Below, one piece after another: positions 17,179-25,373 of a DNA stretch of 28,156 nucleotides; the stretch's first letter is position 1; every line of letters starts with the position of its first letter. The position numbers were made by a program, and so were the translations under genes. Below the pieces are notes generated by a model that made no database searches, was not told the DNA's origin, and saw only the letters and a program-made list of their open reading frames with translations. Location: the NCBI GenBank assembly GCA_016839635.1, contig JAEOTV010000277.1:1-28156 (forward strand), in the 5' to 3' direction. The stretch is from Promethearchaeota archaeon. Its GTDB lineage: Archaea; Asgardarchaeota; Lokiarchaeia; Sigynarchaeales; SOKP01.

Positions 17179-17814
17179 TCACATTTTTATAATTTCAAGT
17201 TGTTCTAGTTTTTGGAGTATTGGAATTATCTCTGATTGTTTTTTATTTAAAGTTCTTGCAATCTTCAGAGGAGAATTATCTCCAGTGCATTGTAAAGCGA
17301 CTTTTAAATCAAAATTATTAATCATCCCCATAGAAAGAACTTTTTCAAGTACTCCTTTAACAATCAATAATTTCGGAAAAACTTCTGCTATACGTCCTCC
17401 AATTGTAAGATTTTCTATGTCGGCAATTAAAGTTTGGAATCGACTTTTATCAGTTGTTGTCCTAAAATTTTTTAAATCAGATTGATGTTTTTTCCAAAAT
17501 CGATTTGCTATTTTGTGCACCACATCTTCTATTTTTTCATAATCATCATCTGCATCTGAAATTGAACAAAATAAAATTCTTGATAACGGATGATAATAAA
17601 TAAAAATTATTGAATCCTCGGATTGAAGAGCTCTATCCATTTCATTTACTCTTCTTCCCTTAGTCATAGCTTCTTGAATTACATCAATGGTAATATTAAT
17701 CGCATTAAAGAACCCCGTTAATATATCATCCTGAACTTTCTTTAGTTCTTTAAAGGTGGATTCAACAAGCGATATGCCATTATCAGCATCAATTAAATAT
17801 ATCTTATAAATCAA
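17179..17814 (-). CDS. soluble longin-like/roadblock-like plus winged-helix protein
   Basis: A 211-residue protein without signal or membrane segment. The N-terminal 125 residues have the longin/roadblock-like pattern: IYLIDADNGISLVE, a long helix (DDILTGFFNAINITIDVI), SIIFIYYH and ILFCSISDADDD. The C-terminal 60 residues look like a winged helix (LKVALQCTGDNSPLKIARTLNKK...ILQKLEQLEIIKM). The order is the same as in the cytosolic tail of the receptor at 7755, including a similar GF(F/I)xAI helix, so the two may be paralogous modules. The start is a TTG at 17814; an in-frame stop lies five codons upstream and no better start is available. The role is probably regulatory or scaffolding. Confidence 0.68.
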   Translation of the reverse strand: MIYKIYLIDADNGISLVESTFKELKKVQDDILTGFFNAINITIDVIQEAMTKGRRVNEMDRALQSEDSIIFIYYHPLSRILFCSISDADDDYEKIEDVVHKIANRFWKKHQSDLKNFRTTTDKSRFQTLIADIENLTIGGRIAEVFPKLLIVKGVLEKVLSMGMINNFDLKVALQCTGDNSPLKIARTLNKKQSEIIPILQKLEQLEIIKM

Positions 17815-17961
17815 AACTCTAAAAAATTAGATTTTTTTTGTTATAATAAAAATATAAAAATTCACTCTTTTATTCTTATTTTACAATTTCTTAATGGTTA
17901 AAATTAAAAATAGATAATATTATTTCTAATATAACACATATCTAAGTTCTATGATTTTAAG

Positions 17962-19245
17962 ATGAAACCAAAATTAACCTTCGTGTTTTTGTACTTACTT
18001 ATTTTTCCTTCAATTGGTACTTTTGGATTATCATTTTTGATAACCTCTAACACATTACACTATTATCCTCAACTTTCTGCTCCGATTAACGGTGTTTCTA
18101 ATTTTCAGATAGCTCAAAACGTTTCTTATCAAGTGGAAATGAATTATACTTTCACTCACACGGGAGGAGGATCTCAAGATTATTATTTTAAAGTAGCTAG
18201 ATTAAATGATCGGCAGCCAAATTCAAGCTTAACCCCATACTGTCCTCCCTATCAAGAACTTGAGAGTTTTGAAAGTACTATTACGGGATGGGATGTTATT
18301 GAGGAAGGATTTGTGGATAAATTCAACAATACTTATGATTTATTTAATGCGAGTCTAACTACTTCTGATGAAATAACGTTGAATTATAAATATAATATAA
18401 CTCTTAACGATATCTATTTTAATGCAATCAATGATGGGGATTATGGAACTTATAATCCTGGAGATGAAATACACTCATTATATAATGTGACTGAAACTTT
18501 TTATAATTGTAGCAACCCCGCTTTAATATCACTATCAAACAGTATTGTAGGATCTTTAACTAACCCTGTCGATAAAGCAGAGCAGATTTTCAATTGGATT
18601 GCTTTGAATGTTGTTTATGAGGAACAGAGCCAGGAGATTGGTGCATATGAAGCATATAATCAATTAAAAGGCGATTGTTCAGATATTTCAGATCTAATGA
18701 TTACTCTATTAAGAATTCAGAGCATACCAGCAAGAAAAGTAACCGGGTTTGTGATTACTAACATTCCTTCTCACCGTCCAACAGTAGGTAATAAATATTT
18801 ATTTGACCTGAATTATGTAGGATCGACTCAAACACAATCGTTTACAAACCGAATTTTAGGTCATGCGTGGGTAGAATATTATATTCCTGATATCGGTTGG
18901 ATTGCTTGTGACCCTACGTGGAAAGAGGGATATTTTAATGGAATAGATTTTCTACGATTTAATTTAAACGTAGGCGCATGGTTTTACTTACCAGGCGCAT
19001 CACCAGGATATAATCGTATTTCTGAATTCCCTATAGTCCCTTCTCCAGTATGTATTGATCATACTGCCTACGATTTTCAGTACTCAATTGAAGTAAAAGT
19101 TTTTGAAACAAACCTTAGACCCCTATCTGATCCGGGAATTTATTTTATAATATTTACAATAGTAGGATTGTGTGCTGTAACTACTCTGATGTTTCTACTA
19201 CGACGAAGAGGAGGAAAAAAATTAATACCATATTATAATAAATGA
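17962..19245 (+). CDS. exported, membrane-anchored transglutaminase-like protein
   Basis: A 427-residue protein with an N-terminal signal segment (TFVFLYLLIFPSIGTFGLSF), an extracellular region with many N-x-S/T sites, and a C-terminal membrane helix (about 389-412) followed by RRRGGKK. The central domain (about 190-330) has the transglutaminase-like triad in order: C239 (GDCSDISD), H301 (GHAWVEYY) and D317 (IACDPTW). Such domains act as cysteine proteases, transglutaminases or peptidoglycan/protein-processing enzymes; in an archaeon a surface-protein protease or cross-linking role is the likely option. It is a single gene, ending at a T-run. Confidence 0.85.
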   Translation: MKPKLTFVFLYLLIFPSIGTFGLSFLITSNTLHYYPQLSAPINGVSNFQIAQNVSYQVEMNYTFTHTGGGSQDYYFKVARLNDRQPNSSLTPYCPPYQELESFESTITGWDVIEEGFVDKFNNTYDLFNASLTTSDEITLNYKYNITLNDIYFNAINDGDYGTYNPGDEIHSLYNVTETFYNCSNPALISLSNSIVGSLTNPVDKAEQIFNWIALNVVYEEQSQEIGAYEAYNQLKGDCSDISDLMITLLRIQSIPARKVTGFVITNIPSHRPTVGNKYLFDLNYVGSTQTQSFTNRILGHAWVEYYIPDIGWIACDPTWKEGYFNGIDFLRFNLNVGAWFYLPGASPGYNRISEFPIVPSPVCIDHTAYDFQYSIEVKVFETNLRPLSDPGIYFIIFTIVGLCAVTTLMFLLRRRGGKKLIPYYNK

Positions 19246-19253
19246 TCAAAATC

Positions 19254-19267
19254 TTTTTTTTTTCTAT
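19254..19267 (+). terminator. T-run terminator
   Basis: Ten consecutive T, followed by CTATTT, begin nine bases after the transglutaminase-like stop codon. Confidence 0.45.
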
Positions 19268-19361
19268 TTGAAATTTATTAATTGAAAGTTGGAAATTATT
19301 TATTTTGGTTATTATTTATCCTTTATTGCAATAAAATTCTTAAGAAAACTTTAATTTATAA

Positions 19362-19564
19362 TTAATTGAGTTTCTTTCTGGGGGTGCGATAAAAGGATAA
19401 TTTGCTTTTACTGTCTTTAACTAAAACAAAATCCAAATTTGTATCTTTGACTAAAAGTAGATCTACTTGGAAGTTCCTTTCGACTGCTGGATTAAATTGC
19501 TCTATAGCTCTCTATCTAGAGGATTTATTAATTTTTGACTCTCCGGATTTTTAAAATCTCTCAT
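19362..19564 (-). pseudogene. possible frameshifted small gene
   Basis: Two minus-strand frames abut. From ATG 19564 a 20-codon piece (MRDFKNPESQKLINPLDREL) runs to a TAG at 19502. A second frame open from 19511 to the TAA at 19362 reads RAIEQFNPAVERNFQVDLLL followed by an LVKDTN...LVKDSK repeat. One indel between 19502 and 19511 would join them into about 67 codons. No family recognised. Confidence 0.25.
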
Positions 19565-19611
19565 TCTACATTTTTTATTTAAAAAAGTCCAACGTAAAAT
19601 GTATAATAATT

Positions 19612-19776
19612 ATGACCAGCGAAATTGATAATCTTTTGGATAATGATCTCTATTCATGCCCTTTTATTCACCTATGCATTCTCCCAAAAAATGAACATTG
19701 CCATATCTCACGATATAAAGTCTGTACTGAATATACTCAGAAATGTAAGCGTTTAAAACCAAATCATCTCTACTAA
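19612..19776 (+). CDS. 54-residue cysteine-rich small protein
   Basis: An ATG-to-TAA frame of 54 codons with five cysteines: SCPFIHLC (C16, C22), HCHIS (C30), YKVCTEY (C38) and KCKRL (C45), plus three histidines between C16 and C30-C31. This spacing resembles a small zinc- or metal-binding fold. No ribosome-binding site is obvious, and I cannot name a family. A chance ORF is possible. Confidence 0.4.
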   Translation: MTSEIDNLLDNDLYSCPFIHLCILPKNEHCHISRYKVCTEYTQKCKRLKPNHLY

Positions 19777-19901
19777 GACTTATTTTTTCTTATTTCATAA
19801 TTTGGTCGTTGTTTCTGAAATTTAATATAATTTGTGTGTATTTTAATGATAACTTTAAATAATATCCTAACTACATTCATATCACGAATCCAATTTTCAC
19901 C

Positions 19902-19909
19902 TTTAAATA
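19902..19909 (+). promoter_or_regulatory. TATA box of the caspase-like gene
   Basis: TTTAAATA lies 46 bases before ATG 19955, giving an expected leader of about 20 bases. Confidence 0.35.
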
Positions 19910-19954
19910 GGGTAAAATTGAAGAAATCTAATAAAAATATTGAATGTGAAATTT

Positions 19955-21604
19955 ATGAAGAATAAAAAAATTTATTTATTGATCCTTCCTTCAATTCTAC
20001 TTATTTCAGTGGTTTCAACCAGTCTGCCTTTATTTGTTGGGACAAATATAAAACTAGACATTAACCCTAAAGTCAGCCCCTCCTATTCTCCAATACACAT
20101 AAACTCACCTCAGAGTACAACATATACCGGAGCAATGGCAGGTTATTATGCTGCAACACATGGTTTTGAAGATACACAAAATGGCTACGTCCCTCATGAT
20201 TGGACAGAATATTCACCAGGTGATGCGCGGGTAAAAGTGGAATCATCAGCGGGAGGTCATAATAAAGTTTTAAGACTATATGATCCCTTTCAATGGTGGT
20301 ATTTCTATCCTTATGCTCAAGCTACTACATCATTTTCAAATCAACCATATGGTAAAATTGAATTTTGGTTCAGAACAACAAGCGTTGCTAGTCCCACTAC
20401 TATTTATTTAAAGGATGGCAGTTCTAATCGAATTACATTGAGAGTTTATGCAAATAAATGGCAATATTATGATACTTCATGGCATGATATTCAGGGGTTG
20501 TTATCAAGCACACAACCTAATCAATGGTATCATATCCAGATTGATTTTGATGCTTCGACAAGTAAATATATGGGGCTAAATCATGATACTTGGCGGATCA
20601 CAATAAATGATGACACGAGCAAACCGATGAACTTCCGATCTAGTGGGGATTATGTTGACACTTTAATATTTAAAACTGATGGTCCTGCACACTCTTATTC
20701 CACATATATAGATGCTGTTGGATATTCATGGGATACTTATTACGATATTCATGACAATAAATACCCTGGTTTATTATTAGAATTTGAACCCGACTCATTA
20801 GAATATATGCAATATACATTAGATGGTCAAACTCGAGAAATTGAAGGAGATATCGTTCTTACCATGCCTAAATCAGGTTCTCATGTAATTAGTGTTTATG
20901 GTAGGGATCAGTCAGGCTGGGATTATTGGTCTGGAGATCTCTCTTTTTCAGTTAGTTATAGTGAGAAAATTGCCGTGATGTTGTATTCTAGTGATGCTGG
21001 TGGGGTTAGTGGAGATCCTTTTAATTCAGAACAGGCTGAATATTATATAAGAGAAGAATATAAGAACATACTAGCGGGTCAAGGTTACAGTAAATTTTAT
21101 ATATTTAGAGATTTAAGCTCACAGACTCTTTTTGATAACCTTATTACAACACTTACAAATAAACGCATCGATGAGCAAGATGAGCTCTTCTTCTATATAA
21201 GAACTCATGGAACTTATTCTGGATATTACTCTGAGTCATATTCTTGTCTTACATATCATAATAACTTTTATCTTTCTGCTTCCCATTATTTACAACAACT
21301 GAAGCTCATAAATACCGATAAAATCTGTTCATTAGTTGACGCATGTTACAGTGGTTGGTTTGCTAAACGCCTTAACCTATATCCATTTCTCGGAATTTCC
21401 GCTGCTGATGAAGATAGTCCTTCGGTAATTCATGGAATTACACGTGAGGCAGTATTTTCAGCAGATTTCTTTGATCGGGTTTATTGGGGAGATAATGCAA
21501 TTGAAGCGTTTAACCATGCAGCAAATAGTTTTTATGTGGTCTTATATAACATGAACCCATTGTGTTATGATAACACACCAACAGGATTTATGTTTTTTGA
21601 TTAG
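19955..21604 (+). CDS. secreted caspase-fold (clan CD) cysteine protease with N-terminal beta-sandwich
   Basis: A 549-residue protein with a signal peptide (KIYLLILPSILLISVVSTSL) and no C-terminal anchor. Residues about 60-270 look like a LamG/concanavalin-type beta-sandwich (HGFEDTQNGYVPHDW, KIEFWFRTT, YIDAVGYSWD), which often binds glycans or proteins. The C-terminal 220 residues fit the caspase/gingipain/C13 fold: IAVMLYSSDAGG starts the first strand, the His is H418 in FYIRTHGTYSG and the Cys is C464 in SLVDACYSGW. The HG and DACYSG motifs are diagnostic of clan CD. I chose the ATG at 19955; TTG 19940 would add five residues. The substrate is unknown; processing of surface proteins is plausible. 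Confidence 0.8.
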   Translation: MKNKKIYLLILPSILLISVVSTSLPLFVGTNIKLDINPKVSPSYSPIHINSPQSTTYTGAMAGYYAATHGFEDTQNGYVPHDWTEYSPGDARVKVESSAGGHNKVLRLYDPFQWWYFYPYAQATTSFSNQPYGKIEFWFRTTSVASPTTIYLKDGSSNRITLRVYANKWQYYDTSWHDIQGLLSSTQPNQWYHIQIDFDASTSKYMGLNHDTWRITINDDTSKPMNFRSSGDYVDTLIFKTDGPAHSYSTYIDAVGYSWDTYYDIHDNKYPGLLLEFEPDSLEYMQYTLDGQTREIEGDIVLTMPKSGSHVISVYGRDQSGWDYWSGDLSFSVSYSEKIAVMLYSSDAGGVSGDPFNSEQAEYYIREEYKNILAGQGYSKFYIFRDLSSQTLFDNLITTLTNKRIDEQDELFFYIRTHGTYSGYYSESYSCLTYHNNFYLSASHYLQQLKLINTDKICSLVDACYSGWFAKRLNLYPFLGISAADEDSPSVIHGITREAVFSADFFDRVYWGDNAIEAFNHAANSFYVVLYNMNPLCYDNTPTGFMFFD

Positions 21605-21629
21605 AATTAACTAATTATTTTTTTTTATT

Positions 21630-21665
21630 ATTTTAATAATTAAAATCTTTTTTTTCTTATTTTTA
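21630..21665 (+). terminator. hairpin plus T-run terminator between convergent genes
   Basis: ATTTTAAT-A-ATTAAAAT (21630-21646) is a perfect inverted repeat, followed by C and eight T, then further T-rich sequence. It would end the caspase-like transcript and lies between it and the convergent GTPase gene. Confidence 0.5.
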
Positions 21666-21669
21666 TTTT

Positions 21670-23142
21670 CTAAATATAAGTGTGAATTAAATCGATAAGA
21701 TTTTTTGAAAATTCAGGTAAATTGTTTTCAATTTTTTCTATTTCTAAAGATTTTTCTAAAAATAAGAGCAGATATAAATTATACTTTTCAATAGTAATTT
21801 TTTTAAATATCACTTTTTTAGACTCGTCTGCAATTCCAGAAGATACAATAAAATCTTGTTCGAGTAGTTTAAATTCTTCAAATGTTTTATAAAGATTTTT
21901 ATAGTAAGGGGCAATAATCTCAAATAGCTTTCCAGATAATTCCGTTTTAGAAAAATTTGATAAGATTAAACCATTTTCATTGAGAAGTAATATTGCATCC
22001 GAGTTAGTTTTTTTAGCAAATTTTTTCAATTGATTCTTAAATAATTCTCGATTAGGACTTAATTGAGACAAACCAAAAGAATATGCTGAAATAAGACTCC
22101 AATGATCAAAAATTGTGGTTTGAAAAATCTTAATAAAAAATCTATCAGAATTTTCCTTAATCGTATCTGCTATTATTTCCAAACTCTTAAAGATTTCCTC
22201 AGAGCCTTTAAGATCGGGGTCAAATTTGTTAAGACAAACAACAATAGGGGGAAATTCATCTAATTCAATCAAGATTTTTAAAATCTTACTAAATAAACCA
22301 AGAGCTTCCTCAATTCTATCTACATCTTGAATATCAATGAAAAAAAACATTAAATCTATGTTATATAAATATACTTCACTTTGTTCGAGATATCTTTCTC
22401 TATATTTTTCTTGACCACCTAAATCCCATAAAGAAATTTGAGAATTTTGCTCATCGAAAATGTTTTCTTCTGTCCTTTCTACACCTTTAGTTGGCATGGA
22501 TTTTATAATTTCAGAATATTTCCTTTTTATCCCAAGCATAAAACTTGTTTTTCCTGCTTTATCTAATCCAGTTAGTAATATTTTTAATTGTCGTTTCGTG
22601 GAAAAGGGATCTTTTAATTCTTTAGTGAATTCGATCAGTTCCTCTCGCAGTTCATCAATGATTAATTCTCTTTCATCATGATTTTTATTGTATTGAATTT
22701 GAGTGGCTGCTTTATCCATGATAACTCTTAAATATTTCATATTCTCATAGAAGAATACTTTATTATTCTCATCAATTAATACTGTTATTGTAGCAGCTAG
22801 AGCTTTACCCCGAGCTTCATCATCAGGTATTAAGAAAAAATATGTTAATCCATTTAATTTTAAATCAGGAAATGGAAGTATTCCAAAATAATTAACCCCT
22901 TCTGTTCCTATTCCATCTTGATAAGTTGCATCACCCATTAATAAACTAATAGTTTTCATAGCAATTAAAAGCCCAGCTTGCTCATCTAAGTCATCAGGCC
23001 AAAATATTTTTGGTGTTGGTCCATTTTCATCAAATATACTTAAGACCACTGCATTAATGATCTTTAATTTATTATCTGTTGCTTCTTGTTTCGATGGTTT
23101 CTTTTTCTTTTGCTTTTCTTTAGTTTTTGTCAAGTAAACCAC
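21670..23142 (-). CDS. longin-like / Arf-type small GTPase / roadblock-like three-domain protein
   Basis: A 490-residue cytosolic protein. After a Lys-rich start, residues 27-150 form a longin-like domain (IINAVVLSIFDENGPTPKIF). A helical, acidic linker leads to a complete Arf-type GTPase: G1 GLDKAGKTS (192-200), G2 Thr218 in PTKG, G3 WDLGGQEKYR (239-248, catalytic Gln244 present), G4 NKFD (305-308) and G5 SAYSFG (352-357). Residues about 363-490 resemble a roadblock/LC7-like domain (SDAILLLNENGLILSNFS). In eukaryotes longin and roadblock proteins act as partners or regulators of Arf, Rab and Rag GTPases; here they lie in one chain, which suggests a self-regulated switch. The start is GTG 23142; a TTG at 23133 is an alternative. 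It is downstream of the NrdD-like gene on the same strand, with a 142-base gap. Confidence 0.85.
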   Translation of the reverse strand: MVYLTKTKEKQKKKKPSKQEATDNKLKIINAVVLSIFDENGPTPKIFWPDDLDEQAGLLIAMKTISLLMGDATYQDGIGTEGVNYFGILPFPDLKLNGLTYFFLIPDDEARGKALAATITVLIDENNKVFFYENMKYLRVIMDKAATQIQYNKNHDERELIIDELREELIEFTKELKDPFSTKRQLKILLTGLDKAGKTSFMLGIKRKYSEIIKSMPTKGVERTEENIFDEQNSQISLWDLGGQEKYRERYLEQSEVYLYNIDLMFFFIDIQDVDRIEEALGLFSKILKILIELDEFPPIVVCLNKFDPDLKGSEEIFKSLEIIADTIKENSDRFFIKIFQTTIFDHWSLISAYSFGLSQLSPNRELFKNQLKKFAKKTNSDAILLLNENGLILSNFSKTELSGKLFEIIAPYYKNLYKTFEEFKLLEQDFIVSSGIADESKKVIFKKITIEKYNLYLLLFLEKSLEIEKIENNLPEFSKNLIDLIHTYI

Positions 23143-23284
23143 ATTAATTTTTTAGGAAATTCATTTCTTATTAAAATTCAATAGGTTTCTAATATTAAAA
23201 TATTATAAAATCCTAATATTACTTTACTATTATCAAAAAAGTTATTCCTATTAAATACTTTTTTTACTAAAGTATTAAATCTAT

Positions 23285-25093
23285 TTAAGCATAAAATTTT
23301 AAATTTGATAACTTTGATTCTTTAGAAATTTTAGTCAATAACTCTTTAATGTTGAGTTCACTACTTTTTAACTCTTTTAAAGAAATAATTGTTCTCGCTC
23401 CTTCATGTATGATATTATGAAAAATCTCTTGAATTTTCAATTTATCTAATAAATCTATATCTGCATCTATACGAAAATGAGCAGAGTTAGTATAATTTCT
23501 ATTATTCGAAACTAATCCTACTTCTTTTGGAAAAAGTTTTGAATCCAATTGAGTAAATCTGTTTATAGGTTTTTCTGAAAGGTTTTCACTTAATAAAAAT
23601 ATTTTACTATGTTTTTCGGATAATTCTGAACTCACCTGATTTATTTCAGTTAAAATCTTTTTACCAAATTCAATTCCTTCTATGTTTTCATGAAGATCAT
23701 AATTAGTCAAATATTTAATTGTTTCATTTAAACCTACTAAACTTACTGATAACCCTTGATTTTGTAATTTATATAAAGGTTCTCCGTCAATAATAGTACT
23801 ACAGAGTGGTAAATGTTTTGAATCGATTCTTTTCTTTATTATTTCATATTTTTTGAGTAAAATATTTGAGCATAAATTTAATTTGGAGTTCAATATTTCT
23901 AAAAATTTATCTTCATCTTTAGCGGTAAACGCATATCTTGGTAAATTTAAACTAATATTTTGAAGAATACCGTAATTGTGATAATTTTCTTTAAATGCGT
24001 ATTCTAAAATTTTAAATCTATAAGAATTGGGATGAAGATTTAAGAAATAAGAGGAACCTATTAGTTCAATTTCATCCCAAAAATTTGGAAAAATGTTCTC
24101 AATTAAATTTAAGAGATCAGAATTCAAAAGAATGTAGTGTTTTGGCAATGAAAGGTAAGGAAATTTCAAGATTATCTCTTTAAAGCCAAGTAGGATGGCT
24201 TTAAAAAAGTGATTACATTGGTTATGATAATTTCCATATGTATTTTTGATATTCCCCCCAGGTACTATTGCTGGTACATCTAGAAGATCTTTAAAAATAT
24301 TTAATGATGTCAAAATTGATATTGAGGGAACTTCTCGTCCGATCGTAAGAGGTAATAGATTGCTTTCGAAAATAAAACTCTGAAATTCTTTAATTATTTC
24401 TTTTTCAGATATCTCATTTAAATACGGTGCTAAGAAAGTATTGATAAAATGAAAACCCTGATTCCCATAAAACTCATCTTTTATCATTTCTAACCATTTA
24501 TTTAATTGATATAAAGCAGAGTTTAGATTTTTTGCAGGGCGATGTTTAAAATATTTGCTCAAATTTTTAATTGGTGGAAGGCCATGTGCTAGAATAATGC
24601 GAGGATCCCATATTTGACTAAATGGTCTTAGAACAAAATAACTTAAACCATTGATATGGATATCACCAGCAAGATGTGCTTTTGATTCTTCATTATTTAG
24701 TATTCTTAAATGGGCATACTCCTCAGCTATTTGATTTGCAGCCCAATGCTGAATTTTTTCTGGGTTTATCGATTGATAAGTTTTATCGCTTGGACCCTTT
24801 TCAAGGATTTCTTCATAATCCATTAATGGCATTCCTATTCTTGTATATAATTTACGCTCATTTTCAAAATGTTGTTCTGAAAGAATTGAACAAACAATTT
24901 CTCTTATGTGAGGGCCAGATAGAAATTTAATACCTGAACTAATAATTCTTCTAACAACTAATTCTGTTATGTGTTTTGTGTCAGATTCACTCATTCCTGT
25001 TTCTTTTAAAACACTTTCAAAAATCTTGGATGGATCAAATTCTGCAATATTCCCTTCAGTCCTAAATACTTTTGGTAAGAGGTCCATAATCAT
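23285..25093 (-). CDS. anaerobic ribonucleotide reductase (NrdD) homologue lacking catalytic residues
   Basis: A 602-residue relative of class III ribonucleotide reductase. An ATP-cone is present (about 7-95; VFRTEGNIAEFDPSKI and REIVCSIL). The barrel region follows: HLAGDIHINGLSYF (140-153), GNQGFHFINTFLAPYL, SLNLPRYAF, SVSLVGLNE and FHNIIHEGARTIISL. But RPFC, where archaeal NrdD carries the thiyl-radical cysteine, is RPFS here (S159); the cysteine-rich ISCYQCC-type segment is gone. The protein stops at NLKFYA, exactly before the zinc-binding CxxC pairs and the glycyl-radical loop. No lost frame encoding them is seen downstream. It cannot reduce ribonucleotides; a nucleotide-sensing role through the ATP-cone is a possible inference. 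AAGGG precedes the ATGs at 25093 and 25087; spacing favours 25087. Confidence 0.8.
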   Translation of the reverse strand: MIMDLLPKVFRTEGNIAEFDPSKIFESVLKETGMSESDTKHITELVVRRIISSGIKFLSGPHIREIVCSILSEQHFENERKLYTRIGMPLMDYEEILEKGPSDKTYQSINPEKIQHWAANQIAEEYAHLRILNNEESKAHLAGDIHINGLSYFVLRPFSQIWDPRIILAHGLPPIKNLSKYFKHRPAKNLNSALYQLNKWLEMIKDEFYGNQGFHFINTFLAPYLNEISEKEIIKEFQSFIFESNLLPLTIGREVPSISILTSLNIFKDLLDVPAIVPGGNIKNTYGNYHNQCNHFFKAILLGFKEIILKFPYLSLPKHYILLNSDLLNLIENIFPNFWDEIELIGSSYFLNLHPNSYRFKILEYAFKENYHNYGILQNISLNLPRYAFTAKDEDKFLEILNSKLNLCSNILLKKYEIIKKRIDSKHLPLCSTIIDGEPLYKLQNQGLSVSLVGLNETIKYLTNYDLHENIEGIEFGKKILTEINQVSSELSEKHSKIFLLSENLSEKPINRFTQLDSKLFPKEVGLVSNNRNYTNSAHFRIDADIDLLDKLKIQEIFHNIIHEGARTIISLKELKSSELNIKELLTKISKESKLSNLKFYA

Positions 25094-25373
25094 CCCTTAA
25101 GAGAATTTAAAATTAATTTTGGAAAGTTATTATTGAGTTATAATATCTCGAAAGCTTAAAAAAAAAAATTATTAACAGATTAAATTTATAAATCTATTTT
25201 TTATTTATTACAAAGTAAAGAAATTAGTAAAGAACTTCAATATTTGTCGATAATCATCAATAATTATTTTTATAATAATTATTAAAAAATACCCTATTTT
25301 TCTTTTCCTCATAATTCTTCAGAATTCTTTTAGTCTCACTCTTTTATTTTAGTATAACAATTTATTTACAATA

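Larger units (their letters stand above)
19246..19954. other. gap of about 700 bases with a small ORF and a broken one
   Basis: Apart from the terminator, it holds a frameshifted minus-strand remnant (19362-19564), a 54-codon plus-strand ORF (19612-19776) and the TATA box of the caspase-like gene. The rest shows nothing I recognise. Confidence 0.5.
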
